Shown: positions 1 to 9,638 of the stretch, piece after piece
How the letters are laid out: the number at the start of each line of letters is the position of its first letter
Position numbering within the stretch: position 1 is the stretch's first letter
Source: CSP1-5 sp964558395
GTDB taxonomy: Bacteria; Methylomirabilota; Methylomirabilia; Methylomirabilales; CSP1-5
Reading direction: 5' to 3'
NCBI GenBank assembly: GCA_964558395.1
Contig: CAZLDS010000001.1
Span: 30,087 to 94,086 of the forward strand
DNA: 64,000 bases
Made by a program: the position numbers and the translations under genes
The notes under the pieces: model-generated
Told to the model about the DNA's origin: nothing
The model's input: the letters and a program-made list of their open reading frames with translations, nothing else
Databases searched by the model: none

Positions 1-258
1 CTGGATGGTTGGCTGAAGCATGTCGGCCCCAGTAATGCGCTGCGCCGATGGTTTGCCCACGATCCAACTCGGTGGACTGAGTTTCAGCGTCGCTATAGGG
101 GCGAGCTCGACCGCAGGCCAGCAGCCTGGCGGTCCCTTCTCGCGGCAGCCCATCGTGCCAACATCACCCTCATCTATAGTGCGCGTGATGTTAAACATAA
201 CAACGCCGTGGCGTTGAAGAGTTATTTGGAGTCCAAGCTGAAGCGGAAAGACCCATAG
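1..258 (+). CDS. DUF488 (YeaO-like) family protein, C-terminal part
   Basis: The reading frame is open from the first base and ends at TAG 256-258, so the window holds only the last 85 residues. They contain the C-terminal signature of DUF488/YeaO proteins: LRRWFAHDPTRWTEF, then RRYRGEL, then an LIYSARDVKHNNA motif and a final ALKSYL helix. The family is small, cytoplasmic and without a firmly known reaction. The reductase gene follows 20 bases downstream on the same strand. The family call is firm; function is unknown. Confidence 0.82.
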   Translation: MDGWLKHVGPSNALRRWFAHDPTRWTEFQRRYRGELDRRPAAWRSLLAAAHRANITLIYSARDVKHNNAVALKSYLESKLKRKDP

Positions 259-278
259 ACGCACGGAGGGCTTAGATC

Positions 279-1682
279 ATGGCAGCGGCGACACAAACAC
301 CAGAACGATACGAGGCCATCATCATCGGCACCGGACAGGGCGGGAAACCGCTTTCTCTCGCCCTGGCCGAGGCAGGTTGGAAGACCGCCATCATCGAGCG
401 AAAACACGTCGGCGGCACCTGCATCAATGTGGGATGCACGCCCACCAAGACAATGGTGGCGAGCGCGCGCGTGGCATATCTCGCTGGACGAGGTACCGAT
501 TACGGCATCCGCTCCAACGCCGTGCAGGTGGAAATGGCCAAAGTCCGGCAGCGGAAGCAGGCCATCGTGGAGAGCTTCCGGAACGGAAGCCAGCGGCGGC
601 TCGAGAAGGCCAAAGGGGTCGATTTGATCTTCGGGGAGGCGAGCTTTACCGCCCCAAAGATGATCCAGGTGCAGATGGAAAGTGGGCAAACCCGCCACCT
701 CACGGCAGACACCATCTTCATCAACACGGGCGGGCGGCCCGAGAAACCCCCACTACCCGGGCTCGACAGCGTTCCGGCTCTCGACTCCACCTCGATTATG
801 GAGTTGGACACATTACCGGAACACCTGCTGGTGTTGGGTGGGGGGTACATCGGCCTGGAGTTTGGCCAGATGTTCCGGCGCTTTGGCAGCGCGGTCACGA
901 TCGCGCAGCGAGGCAAACAATTGCTGACTCGGGAAGATTCCGATGTCGCTGACGAAGTGGCAAAGATTCTCCGTGACGAGGGCATCGAGGTGTTGTTGGA
1001 GACGCAGGCTGTCCGCGCTGAGAAGACTGATGGCACCATCCGGCTCACTGTCCGCACGCCCAAGGAAGAGCGCACGCTGAGCGGATCGCATCTGCTGATA
1101 GCTGCTGGTCGCGTACCCAACACCGACAGGCTCAAGCTCGAGGCAACAGGTGTCCAGACGGATACACGGGGAAATGTCAAGGTGAACGCACGACTCGAGA
1201 CCAACGTGGCGGGCATCTATGCGCTAGGCGACGTGAAGGGAGGCCCGGCGTTTACCCACATATCCTATGATGACTTCCGCATCATCCGGACGAACCTGCT
1301 CGAGGGGGGCAACGCCACCACGACTGGCCGCTTGGTGCCCTACACGGTCTATATCGATCCCCAACTGGGCCGGGTGGGGCTCAGCGAGTCAGAGGCGCGG
1401 ACCCAGGGTCGTCGGGTGCGCGTGGCCAAAATCCCCATGACCTACGTGGCGCGAGCCCTCGAAATGGACGAGCCGCGTGGCTTCATGAAGGCGATCGTCG
1501 ACGCAGACAGCAATCAAATCCTGGGATATGCGGCGTTAGGTGTGGAAGGTGGGGAGTTGATGTCAATGGTGGAGATCGCCATGATGGGCAAAGTCCCCTA
1601 CACGACACTTCGCGACGCTATCTTTGCCCATCCGACGTTGGCAGAATCCCTTAACACGTTGTTCACGGCTTTGGACACTTGA
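279..1682 (+). CDS. Class I pyridine nucleotide-disulfide oxidoreductase (mercuric reductase/lipoamide dehydrogenase-like)
   Basis: A 467-residue FAD enzyme. Residues 12-40 form the N-terminal Rossmann fold with a GTGQGG dinucleotide loop. The redox-active disulfide is C48/C53 in GGTCINVGCTPTK. A second glycine-rich NAD(P)H site (LGGGYIGLEFG) lies near residue 187. The C-terminal dimerisation domain ends with the catalytic His-Glu pair H451/E456 (HPTLAE). There is no N-terminal HMA domain and no C-terminal Cys pair of the kind that binds Hg(II), so true mercuric reductase activity is doubtful. The Tyr/Thr-rich interface and lack of 2-oxo-acid dehydrogenase genes nearby also argue against a housekeeping lipoamide dehydrogenase. 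An SD (GGAGG) precedes the ATG. The substrate cannot be told from sequence. Confidence 0.88.
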   Translation: MAAATQTPERYEAIIIGTGQGGKPLSLALAEAGWKTAIIERKHVGGTCINVGCTPTKTMVASARVAYLAGRGTDYGIRSNAVQVEMAKVRQRKQAIVESFRNGSQRRLEKAKGVDLIFGEASFTAPKMIQVQMESGQTRHLTADTIFINTGGRPEKPPLPGLDSVPALDSTSIMELDTLPEHLLVLGGGYIGLEFGQMFRRFGSAVTIAQRGKQLLTREDSDVADEVAKILRDEGIEVLLETQAVRAEKTDGTIRLTVRTPKEERTLSGSHLLIAAGRVPNTDRLKLEATGVQTDTRGNVKVNARLETNVAGIYALGDVKGGPAFTHISYDDFRIIRTNLLEGGNATTTGRLVPYTVYIDPQLGRVGLSESEARTQGRRVRVAKIPMTYVARALEMDEPRGFMKAIVDADSNQILGYAALGVEGGELMSMVEIAMMGKVPYTTLRDAIFAHPTLAESLNTLFTALDT

Positions 1683-1938
1683 CAGCAAGCCCCCCCTGCA
1701 CCGAAGGCGGTCAGCGGGGGTATTACAAGCTGCTAATCTCGGCGACCCCAGAACCCCTCTATGGTACGGAATTTGCACTCTTCCTCGATACTGTTTCAAT
1801 CACTCAACTCCAAACGTTAACCCCCAAGTCGAATACCCGCACCTCTACCCCGGTTCACTACTGTGGGGCGCGAGGTGCTCGATGGAGTAGCAGGCTCGCT
1901 CAGCAGCACGCGTTAACCGGTAGCTCAGGAGGAGGTCT

Positions 1939-2703
1939 GTGGAGAGCCGGCCGATCTTGGTCATCGACGACGATCCTCAGTTCTGCGACTTGGTAACTGG
2001 CATCCTCGGGCTCGCGGATTTCCAGGTACTCTCGGCTCACGATGGATGGTCCGGGATGGAGCGCGCTCGGTCGACGCAACCCGCCGTGATCCTCCTCGAC
2101 ATGGTCATGCGGGGACCAGACGGGATCATGACATGTCAGCGCCTGAAGCATGATGCTATCCTGAGGGACATCCCCGTCGTTGGGATGACCAGTTCCGACG
2201 ACCTGAAGTTCACTGAAAAGGCCTTTCGTGCCGGTGCCGAGTTGTTCCTCACCAAGCCCTTCCAACCAGTGAGCCTGGTTCATGTGGTCGAGCTTGCTCT
2301 ATCACTCTCTCAGCGTGAAACACCTATTCATCGTCGCCGTCGTCATCCACGTCTCGAGGTCTCGGTCCGTGCCCGGTGCCTCGTGGGAGGGCCGGTCCCA
2401 TCACGCCAAGAACTTGTGGGGCAAACCGCAAACGTGAGTCTCGGTGGTCTCCTCGTCTGCTTGCCCGCGATGCTCGCGTCGGGTACCCTACTCCGCCTGG
2501 GGTTGAATCTTCCCGACGGGGTGGTGACTGCGCACGGAACCGTGATGTGGATCAATCCCCAATCAAGACGGGGTCAACACTGTTGTCATGGCGTCCGGCT
2601 GGTGGGTTTTATGGAGCACGACGGCCTTCTCCACTACAGGCGCTTTCTCAGCCAGGTGGTGGGAGACTCTGTTGCCAGTCCTCGGCCGCACATCACGCCA
2701 TGA
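1939..2703 (+). CDS. Response regulator with REC and PilZ domains
   Basis: The start is GTG 1939, placed by a strong AGGAGG SD just upstream. Residues 4-125 are a receiver domain: acidic triad D10/D11/D12, phospho-acceptor D54 (ILLDMVM), T84 or S85 and K106 (LTKPF). Residues 130-245 are a PilZ domain with the RRRRHPR and NVSLGG motifs that normally bind cyclic di-GMP. So phosphorylation input is coupled to c-di-GMP sensing, with no DNA-binding output domain. The histidine kinase begins 13 bases downstream, so the two probably form a cognate pair. Likely targets are motility, surface attachment or exopolysaccharide machinery, but none is encoded here. Confidence 0.9.
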   Translation: MESRPILVIDDDPQFCDLVTGILGLADFQVLSAHDGWSGMERARSTQPAVILLDMVMRGPDGIMTCQRLKHDAILRDIPVVGMTSSDDLKFTEKAFRAGAELFLTKPFQPVSLVHVVELALSLSQRETPIHRRRRHPRLEVSVRARCLVGGPVPSRQELVGQTANVSLGGLLVCLPAMLASGTLLRLGLNLPDGVVTAHGTVMWINPQSRRGQHCCHGVRLVGFMEHDGLLHYRRFLSQVVGDSVASPRPHITP

Positions 2704-2716
2704 CGAGATAAACCCG

Positions 2717-4675
2717 ATGGTGGTTTCCCGAAGCAACAGTAGCAAGAAAAGAGTGGTCACGGACGCCCTGCTGAAGAATGCCGACATCGGTCGGGCCCTG
2801 CTGGAACATGCTATGGTGGCGGTCGTGGTCGTCGATGGTGACGGCTGTATCGGGCTCGTGAACGCCCAAACCGAGAAGCTCTTCGGCTATCCACGAAATG
2901 AACTCATCGGGCAACCTATCGAGATTTTAATCCCAGAACGTTTCCGCAGTACCCACACTGAAGACCGCGAAGGCTATTTCTCCTACCCCAGCGTCCGCAC
3001 TGTTGGTATCGGCTTGGACCTCGTTGGTCGATGTAAGGATGGTACGGAGTTTCCGGCCGAGATCGGCCTCAGCCCCATCGAGACCGAACACGGCACCTTT
3101 GTCTTGAGTTTCATCACGGATATCAGCCAACGCAAGCGGACAGACGACGCCCTTCGGGAAAGCGAAGCGCGCTTCCGGTCCTTAGTCGAGACCACCAGTG
3201 ACTGGGTGTGGGAAATCGACGCAAACGGATTTTATACTTACGCCAGCCCGAAGGTGAGGGAATTACTAGGCTACGAACCTGAGGAAGTTATCGGCAAAAT
3301 GCCAATGGATTTCATGCCTCGAGATGAGGCAGACCGGGTGGGAAAGATATTTTGGGATATCGCGAAATCCCGAAGGCCTTTTGCCGGCCTGGAAAATGTC
3401 AACGTGCACAAGGATGGGCGATTGCTTGTACTCGAAACCAGTGGCGTCCCTATCTGTGATGTCAATGGCAGCCTCCTCGGGTATCGAGGTATCGACCGCG
3501 ATATTACCGAGCGCAAACAGGCGGGGGAACAACTGCGCCTTCAGGCCGCGGCTCTTGCATCCGCTGCCAATGCCATGCTTATCACCGATCACACAGGCAC
3601 CATAATCTGGGTCAATCCGGCGTTTACCACCTTGACAGGTTACACGCCCGAGGAGGCCATTGGCCAAACCCCCAGCTTGCTGAAATCGGGCAAGCACGAC
3701 TCGTCATTTTACCAGCATCTCTGGGGGACGATCTTATCTGGGCGCGTCTGGTCCGGAGAGACGACCAATCGCCGAAAGGACGGGAGTCTCTATACCGAAG
3801 AGCAGAGCATCACGCCCGTTCGGAACGCGCGCGGAGATATCGCCCACTTCATTGCCATCAAACAAGACGTCACGGAGCGAAGAAGGCTGGAGGTAGAGGG
3901 ACGCGAGCGCGAACGCCTTGAAGATATCATTCGCTTCAAATCGGAGTTCGTCACTAATGTTTCCCACGAGCTTCGAACGCCCCTCAATTCCATCATCGGC
4001 TTTTCGGAACTCCTCCTCGATAGTATCCCGGGTGAGTTAAACGAAAAGCAGGCCAAGTATGTAAACTACGTTTTGCTAAGTGGCCAACACCTCTTGGCGC
4101 TCATTACCGACATCCTGGATCTCTCCAAGATAGAAGCGAGGAAGATCGATCTGGAATTAGACCGTTTTCCCCTCAATGATGCCCTGGAGGCCTCCTTGAC
4201 CGTGGTGAGGCCCGACGCCTCAAAAAAGCAGATCACCATGACGAATGAGGTTGCACGGGGCATCGCGACGATCACGGCGGATCCGCTGAGGTTTAAACAA
4301 ATTATGTATAACCTCCTGAGCAACGCTGTCAAATTTACTCCAGACGGCGGCCAGGTGGCCGTGCGGGCATTTCGCGCCTCTGACCCAATTCGCGGCTTAC
4401 CAACGGAATCCTCAGAACCGCCCGTCTGCATCGCGGTCTCGGACACCGGAATCGGCATCAGCCCAGAGGATCAACCAAAGTTATTCCAGGAGTTCAGCCA
4501 GCTGAGAGGAAGCCACACCAGTCAGCAGCGGGGGATTGGGCTCGGACTCGCCCTGACTAAAAAGCTTATCGAACTTCATGGGGGGCGCATCTGGGTTGAG
4601 TCTGGGGGGGAAGGAAAGGGAAGCACTTTTTTCTTTACACTGCCCGAAGCCACACCGTCAGGAGCCGAACCGTAG
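2717..4675 (+). CDS. Multi-PAS sensor histidine kinase
   Basis: I place the start at ATG 2717, just after the upstream stop; the frame is open back to 2588 but that would overlap the REC-PilZ gene by over 100 bases. The product has 652 residues: PAS1 (about 25-140), PAS2 (about 150-265), PAS3 (about 275-390), a HisKA dimerisation domain with H417 in SHELRTP, and a HATPase_c domain with N (NLLSNAVKFTP), G1 (DTGIGI) and G2 (GIGLGLAL) boxes. No membrane segment is visible, so it is a soluble kinase sensing an internal signal, perhaps redox or a small ligand via PAS. Its partner is most simply the REC-PilZ protein encoded upstream. Confidence 0.92.
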   Translation: MVVSRSNSSKKRVVTDALLKNADIGRALLEHAMVAVVVVDGDGCIGLVNAQTEKLFGYPRNELIGQPIEILIPERFRSTHTEDREGYFSYPSVRTVGIGLDLVGRCKDGTEFPAEIGLSPIETEHGTFVLSFITDISQRKRTDDALRESEARFRSLVETTSDWVWEIDANGFYTYASPKVRELLGYEPEEVIGKMPMDFMPRDEADRVGKIFWDIAKSRRPFAGLENVNVHKDGRLLVLETSGVPICDVNGSLLGYRGIDRDITERKQAGEQLRLQAAALASAANAMLITDHTGTIIWVNPAFTTLTGYTPEEAIGQTPSLLKSGKHDSSFYQHLWGTILSGRVWSGETTNRRKDGSLYTEEQSITPVRNARGDIAHFIAIKQDVTERRRLEVEGRERERLEDIIRFKSEFVTNVSHELRTPLNSIIGFSELLLDSIPGELNEKQAKYVNYVLLSGQHLLALITDILDLSKIEARKIDLELDRFPLNDALEASLTVVRPDASKKQITMTNEVARGIATITADPLRFKQIMYNLLSNAVKFTPDGGQVAVRAFRASDPIRGLPTESSEPPVCIAVSDTGIGISPEDQPKLFQEFSQLRGSHTSQQRGIGLGLALTKKLIELHGGRIWVESGGEGKGSTFFFTLPEATPSGAEP

Positions 4676-4693
4676 AACCGCGATCGTGGAGGG

Positions 4694-7516
4694 TCAGGTG
4701 CCGCAACACTTCTTGAATTTCTTGCCGCTGCCGCATGGGCAAGGCTCATTGCGACCGATCTTGCCTCCTGCCTTGACCGCGACCGCAGGGGCCGGAGAGG
4801 GCTTGAGGGACTGTTTTGGGGCAGGACGGACAGGTTGCCGGCGAACCTGAGGAGCGGTCTGACCATCACCGGACGGGACTGCAGCTTTGGCGGGGACCTC
4901 GGCCGGAAGCTCCGTGATGGTCGGCTGGACCCGGAACAAATACTGGACGGTCTGCTCCTTGATCCGATCAACGGTTGCATCAAAGAGCTCAAATCCTTCG
5001 CGCTTATACTCCACTAAAGGATCCCGCTGACCATACCCCCTGAGGCCAATCCCTTCCTTCAAATGGTCCATGCCCAACAGGTGGTCCTTCCACTGGACAT
5101 CCACGATTTGGAGCATCATGAATCGCTCGAAGTAACGCATGAAATCTGTCCCGAGATCCTGCTCCTTCTTCTCATAGGTAGCGTGAACCTTTTCCCAGAG
5201 TTCTGCCTTGAGGGTGCCCAGCGTCATTTCTTGAATGTCTTCGGTCGGGATGGCGATCTCCACGCCGAACTGCCGGTATATCGCCTCCGAGAGGCCTCGC
5301 AGATCCCAGTCCTCCGGGTATGCATCCTCATTCGCATAGAGGGCCACCAGCGATTCCAAGACTTCCTCGGCCATCTCGAGAATCGTCTCTTTGAGATTCT
5401 CCCCTTCAAAGATGTGTCGCCGTTCGCCGTAAATGATCTGACGCTGGCGGTTCATCACATCATCGTACTCAAGGAGGTGTTTGCGGATCTCGAAGTTGTG
5501 CGCCTCGACCCGCTTCTGGGCCGTCTCGATGGCCTTCGTAACCATGCCATGCTCAATGACCTCTCCCTCCTCCATCCCTAGCTTGTCCATCACCTTTTGG
5601 AGGCGCTCGCCACCAAAGATACGCAAGAGATCGTCCTCCAGAGAGAGGTAGAAGCGGGAGGAACCCGGATCGCCCTGCCGGCCGGACCGGCCCCGCAACT
5701 GGTTGTCGATCCGCCGGGCCTCATGGCGCTCGGTGGCCAGAATGTGCAGCCCACCGAGTTCCACGACCCGGTCATGTTCGGCGTTACTCAGGGGACGCAC
5801 TTTGGCCAAGCATCGGGCATAGACCTCGGGGTCGATGGTGGGATCCAAAAGCCCATATTGCTGCATTCGGGTGGCTTCCCCGAGCGCCCTCGACATCTCT
5901 TCGCCATCCTCGTTTTCCGGGATCTCCTCCCGACGCTCCATCTCCCGGGCAAGGGAGTCGGGATTGCCGCCCAAAAGAATGTCCGTTCCCCGGCCGGCCA
6001 TGTTGGTCGCGATGGTCACCGACTTGTACCGACCGGCCTGCGCAACGATCTCCGCCTCCCGCTCGTGGTATTTGGCATTCAAGACCTGGTGGGGGACGCC
6101 CCGACGTTTCAGCAGGGCCGAGAGTTTCTCCGACTTCTCAATCGAGGTCGTCCCCACCAAGACCGGCCTCCCCTTTTCGTAGAGCTCGGCGATCTCCTCG
6201 ACCACCGCGTCGAACTTTTCTCGCTCAGTCCGATAGATGACATCGGGGTAATTGGTCCGAACGAGCACCCGGTTGGTCGGGATGACCATCACATCCAGGT
6301 TATAGATCTCGGCAAACTCTGCTGCCTCGGTGTCGGCGGTTCCGGTCATACCGGCCAGCTTATCGTACATGCGAAAATAGTTCTGGAAGGTGATCGTCGC
6401 CAGCGTCTGGTTTTCGCGCTCGATTTTGACCTTCTCTTTCGCCTCTACCGCCTGGTGAAGGCCGTCAGACCACCGGCGGCCGGGCATGAGACGGCCCGTA
6501 AACTCGTCCACGATGATCACCTGACCATCCTTGACCATGTAGTCCACATCCCGCTGGAAGAGACTGTGCGCCCGTAGTGCCTGCTGAACGTGATGGAGCG
6601 TGTCAATGTTGCTGGGGTCATATAGGTTAGAAATCCCCAGAATATGCTCAACCTTGGCCACCCCCTGCTCCGTGATGGCGACGGTCTTGGCCTTTTCATC
6701 AACGATATAATCCCCCTCACGCACAGCTTCAATCTCGGCCAGTTTGCCCTCCGTGATGGTCGCCGCACGTTTCAGGCGGGGGATGATCCGGTCAACTTGG
6801 TAATAGAGATCGGTCGATTCGTCGGCCGGCCCAGAGATGATCAGCGGGGTGCGGGCCTCATCGATCAGGATCGAGTCCACTTCGTCCACGATTGCGTAAT
6901 GTAGATTGCGCTGCACCATCTCGTCCAACGCAAACTTCATGTTGTCCCGGAGGTAATCGAAGCCGAATTCGTTGTTGGTGCCATACGTGATGTCCGCGGC
7001 GTAGGCACGTCGGCGATCTGTATCGACCATATCGTGCTGGATCAGGCCCACGCTCAGACCCAGGAAATGATAGATACCTCCCATCCATTGGCTATCCCGC
7101 TTTGCCAGGTAATCGTTCACGGTCACAATGTGGACTCCGCGACCCTGCAGGGCATTCAGATAGGCGGGCAGCGTGGACACAAGGGTCTTCCCCTCTCCCG
7201 TGGCCATCTCGGCGATCTTCCCGGCGTGGAGGACGGCCCCCCCGATGAGCTGCACGTCAAAGTGGCGCATGTTGAGGACCCGGCGCGCCACTTCTCGGAC
7301 GATCGCAAATGCCTCGGGGAGGATGTCGTCCAGGGTTGCTCCCTGCTCCAGGCGTTCCCTGAATTCCCCGGTTTTGGCCCTCAGGTCTGCGTCCGAAAGC
7401 TTCAGAAGCGCGGGTTCCATCTCGTTGATTTGACCTACGAGCGGGCGAAGCTTTTTGAGCTCCCGCTCATTCTTGGTTCCAATCACCTTGCCGATCACGT
7501 TGTGCCAGAGCGCCAT
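4694..7516 (-). CDS. secA: Preprotein translocase ATPase SecA
   Basis: SecA drives export of unfolded preproteins through SecYEG. I choose the internal ATG at 7516 (MALWHNVIGK), which matches the usual N-terminus; the frame is open 12 codons further upstream. The 940-residue product has Walker A MATGEGKT at 104-111, Walker B with VDEVDSILIDEA, the preprotein cross-linking domain, the second helicase lobe (NMAGRGTDILLGG, GRSGRQGDPG), the helical wing and scaffold, and a C-terminal zinc motif CPCGSGKKFKKCC that binds SecB and ribosomes. Length and order are normal. The gene is monocistronic or the last of the minus-strand envelope block; a terminator separates it from the M23 gene. Confidence 0.99.
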   Translation of the reverse strand: MALWHNVIGKVIGTKNERELKKLRPLVGQINEMEPALLKLSDADLRAKTGEFRERLEQGATLDDILPEAFAIVREVARRVLNMRHFDVQLIGGAVLHAGKIAEMATGEGKTLVSTLPAYLNALQGRGVHIVTVNDYLAKRDSQWMGGIYHFLGLSVGLIQHDMVDTDRRRAYAADITYGTNNEFGFDYLRDNMKFALDEMVQRNLHYAIVDEVDSILIDEARTPLIISGPADESTDLYYQVDRIIPRLKRAATITEGKLAEIEAVREGDYIVDEKAKTVAITEQGVAKVEHILGISNLYDPSNIDTLHHVQQALRAHSLFQRDVDYMVKDGQVIIVDEFTGRLMPGRRWSDGLHQAVEAKEKVKIERENQTLATITFQNYFRMYDKLAGMTGTADTEAAEFAEIYNLDVMVIPTNRVLVRTNYPDVIYRTEREKFDAVVEEIAELYEKGRPVLVGTTSIEKSEKLSALLKRRGVPHQVLNAKYHEREAEIVAQAGRYKSVTIATNMAGRGTDILLGGNPDSLAREMERREEIPENEDGEEMSRALGEATRMQQYGLLDPTIDPEVYARCLAKVRPLSNAEHDRVVELGGLHILATERHEARRIDNQLRGRSGRQGDPGSSRFYLSLEDDLLRIFGGERLQKVMDKLGMEEGEVIEHGMVTKAIETAQKRVEAHNFEIRKHLLEYDDVMNRQRQIIYGERRHIFEGENLKETILEMAEEVLESLVALYANEDAYPEDWDLRGLSEAIYRQFGVEIAIPTEDIQEMTLGTLKAELWEKVHATYEKKEQDLGTDFMRYFERFMMLQIVDVQWKDHLLGMDHLKEGIGLRGYGQRDPLVEYKREGFELFDATVDRIKEQTVQYLFRVQPTITELPAEVPAKAAVPSGDGQTAPQVRRQPVRPAPKQSLKPSPAPAVAVKAGGKIGRNEPCPCGSGKKFKKCCGT

Positions 7517-7565
7517 ATCCGTTCCCTTCGCCACACAAAAATACACACACAACTCGTTTTAGGCT

Positions 7566-7595
7566 AACATACTCCCCCACCCTCATCAACTGCAA
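7566..7595 (-). promoter_or_regulatory. Candidate sigma-70 promoter of secA
   Basis: On the minus strand a TTGCAG -35 box (7590-7595) and a TATGTT -10 box (7566-7571) are 18 bases apart and sit about 50 bases upstream of the secA ATG. Seen by eye only. Confidence 0.35.
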
Positions 7596-7605
7596 AGGAC
7601 CGGCC

Positions 7606-7633
7606 AAAAAAAACCCCCCGAAGCCTCGGGGGG
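7606..7633 (-). terminator. Rho-independent terminator after the M23 peptidase gene
   Basis: An 8-bp GC stem (CCCCCCGA paired with TCGGGGGG, loop AGCC) at 7614-7633 is followed on the minus strand by eight T residues (complement of 7606-7613). It lies about 30 bases beyond the stop of the M23 gene, so it ends that transcript and isolates secA. Confidence 0.85.
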
Positions 7634-7665
7634 ATATCTTGGACCTCCCAGATGCGCGTTACGAC

Positions 7666-8607
7666 CTATGGGTTCCGCGCCTCCCGGGTCCTTCTCTCTT
7701 CATCGACGATATACTTGAGGGGGTCCACAGGAAGGTCCTTGACGAGGACCTCGTAGTGCAGATGCGAGCCGGTGCTGTAGCCGGAATTCCCCACGGTGGC
7801 GATCACCTGGCCGCGCTTTACCCGCTGGCCTTTGTGCACTTTGTTCTCTTGATTGTGTCCATAAAAGGTCTTGAACCCGAAGCCGTGTGTAAGCACGATG
7901 ACCCGCCCGTAGCCAGCCATTCTCCCTGAGAAGGTGACCACGCCCTCTGCCGCCGCCAGAATGGGCGTCCCGCGCGGGGCAGCAATGTCGATGCCCGTGT
8001 GCATCTGCGTTCGCCCGGTGAAAGGCGAAATGCGACGGCCAAACCCCGAGCTCATATACCCTTCGCTTTTGGCCGGCCAGATGGACGGAGTCGCGGCTAG
8101 CCGGTCCTTCTGCTGGTTCAGGTGGGTGTTCACCGCCTCCAGGCTCTCGGCCCGCAGGGCCACCTCGCGCTCGAGCTGCTGAAGATCTTGATATAGCTGT
8201 TCGACCAGCTCCTCATGCTCTACCTCTTCGCCTGTGGCGAGGGCCTTTTGGAGTTCCAAGGTCCCACCACCCATCGCCATGGCGCTCCCCGCCTCCTCCA
8301 TCCCTGCCATACGGCGGATTTGGTGATCGAAGCTGCGCAGGCGGGTGACCTCTCGCGCCAGCGTCTCCAGGCGCGTGGCTACGCCTCGCTGTGCCACCAC
8401 GGCCTGGCGGAGGCGTTCGTGCTCCGCTGCATCAATCTGGATGGTCAAGGAATAGATCACAAGGACGGCGAGGCTGAGGAGGGCCAGACCTCCCCCGATG
8501 ACGGCCACGCAAATGCTGCGCCCAGTCAGGCGCCACTGGCGGGCCCGGGAGCGCGTGTCGGACAGAACGAAGATCGTATACCACTTCTCCGGCATGCTCA
8601 TCTCCAC
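7666..8607 (-). CDS. M23 family peptidoglycan metalloendopeptidase, membrane anchored
   Basis: The 313-residue protein has a short cytoplasmic N-terminus, one transmembrane segment (about 32-55), a coiled-coil region (about 58-170) and a C-terminal LytM/M23 domain. The zinc and catalytic residues are present: H203 and D207 in HTGIDIAAP, H251, and the H282-L-H284 motif in SHLHYEV. An intact set predicts an active endopeptidase that cuts peptide cross-links in the periplasm, unlike EnvC/NlpD activators, which lose these residues. Genes of this type sit next to secA in many Gram-negative genomes. It could take part in cell elongation or division. Confidence 0.92.
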   Translation of the reverse strand: MEMSMPEKWYTIFVLSDTRSRARQWRLTGRSICVAVIGGGLALLSLAVLVIYSLTIQIDAAEHERLRQAVVAQRGVATRLETLAREVTRLRSFDHQIRRMAGMEEAGSAMAMGGGTLELQKALATGEEVEHEELVEQLYQDLQQLEREVALRAESLEAVNTHLNQQKDRLAATPSIWPAKSEGYMSSGFGRRISPFTGRTQMHTGIDIAAPRGTPILAAAEGVVTFSGRMAGYGRVIVLTHGFGFKTFYGHNQENKVHKGQRVKRGQVIATVGNSGYSTGSHLHYEVLVKDLPVDPLKYIVDEERRTREARNP

Positions 8608-8763
8608 GTATGTGAGCCGAGAAGCGGGTCCGCCTGCCGTGTGACTCGTACTTTGTACTTCCCCTAAGACGCCGTATCTAACGAACGGGCCGCGATGTCG
8701 GGAAGGCTAATCGTTCAGTGAGGAAAAACAAAATACCGTTTCACAATCTTAAAAGCTGCGCGA

Positions 8764-8792
8764 ACCTATCATGATATGGGAAAAGGTGTCAA
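8764..8792 (-). promoter_or_regulatory. Possible promoter of the M23 peptidase gene
   Basis: A perfect TTGACA (-35, 8787-8792, minus strand) is followed 17 bases later by ATAGGT, a poor -10 box. It lies in the gap between rlpA and the M23 gene, with a T-rich tract nearby. Weak support. Confidence 0.25.
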
Positions 8793-8804
8793 GATTTTTT
8801 TACC

Positions 8805-9500
8805 TTAGTCTGGTTCTATCAGGATCACCGTGAAACCGTGCGCGGCCACCTGGACTGCCGCGCGAGTCGCCGCCTCCCGGCTTGCATAACTTCCGACGCG
8901 AACCCGGTAAAAGGTGTCTTGGCCCACGTGGATCCTGCTGATATAGATATCAGAAGTCAGGCCGTCAAGACGATTCTTGAGGGTGAGTGCGTTCTGCTTG
9001 TCGGAAAACGCGCCCACCTGCAGTGTATATACAGGTGGTCGTGTCGCGGGGCGCCGTCCCAAGCCCGGACGGCGGGCCTCGTCTGGGCGTGCAATCACGG
9101 GAGGGCGGGAACCGAGCGGATACAAATGGACCCGCACAACGCCTTCCTTCACCATCCCGATGGTCCGGGCCGCTGCGTACGAGAGGTCGATGATGCGCCC
9201 CCTCACAAAGGGCCCCCGATCATTTACCCGCACTTGGATCGACTGACCGTTCTCCAGGTTCGTGACGTGCACCCACGAGCCCAGGGGCAGCGTCCGGTGC
9301 GCCGCGGTCAGCTGATACATGTTAAAGACTTCCCCACTCGCCGTCCGACGCCCATGAAACTTCGGTCCATACCAGGAAGCCATCCCGGTCTGTCCCCCGC
9401 CGCTTGGCACATGGACCCGGGGACCGGCACACGAGACAACGAAGAGTACAATAACGAGCACACCCAGTCGCGGAAGGAGGGACCTCGCTGTACCCTCCAC
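8805..9500 (-). CDS. rlpA: RlpA family septal ring lytic transglycosylase, lipoprotein with SPOR domain
   Basis: I place the start at GTG 9500 because a GAGGAGG SD lies 8 bases upstream and the resulting N-terminus is a classical lipoprotein signal (hydrophobic run, then VVSC with the lipidated Cys at about residue 24). An upstream in-frame start at 9563 would add 21 residues and spoil the signal. The 231-residue product has the double-psi beta-barrel RlpA domain (TGMASWYG, RTASGE, NDRGPF motifs) and a C-terminal SPOR domain (about 155-231) that binds denuded septal glycan. It acts at the outer membrane during daughter-cell separation. Confidence 0.93.
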   Translation of the reverse strand: MEGTARSLLPRLGVLVIVLFVVSCAGPRVHVPSGGGQTGMASWYGPKFHGRRTASGEVFNMYQLTAAHRTLPLGSWVHVTNLENGQSIQVRVNDRGPFVRGRIIDLSYAAARTIGMVKEGVVRVHLYPLGSRPPVIARPDEARRPGLGRRPATRPPVYTLQVGAFSDKQNALTLKNRLDGLTSDIYISRIHVGQDTFYRVRVGSYASREAATRAAVQVAAHGFTVILIEPD

Positions 9501-9589
9501 TATTTTGACCTCCTCGCGTGGTGAAATCGCTTCACTGTACCGACTCTCCCCTTCTGGTGTCAAGAAGAGCGAGGGGTTTGAATTGTGTC

Positions 9590-9618
9590 TTGCATTGGTC
9601 TTGCCATAAGAATAATGA
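9590..9618 (+). promoter_or_regulatory. Candidate promoter of the ECF sigma operon
   Basis: TTGCAT (9590-9595) and TAATGA (9613-9618) are 17 bases apart in the divergent gap between rlpA and the sigma gene. The expected transcript would carry the 9639-9670 hairpin in its leader. Weak consensus match. Confidence 0.35.
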
Positions 9619-9638
9619 TGTCTGTGTTTAACATCTCT

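Noticed and set aside
279..1682. Mercuric reductase (merA)
   Set aside because: There is no HMA domain, no C-terminal vicinal Cys pair and no mer operon.
5597..6577. A 326-codon plus-strand frame
   Set aside because: It is antisense to secA, without an SD or family features.
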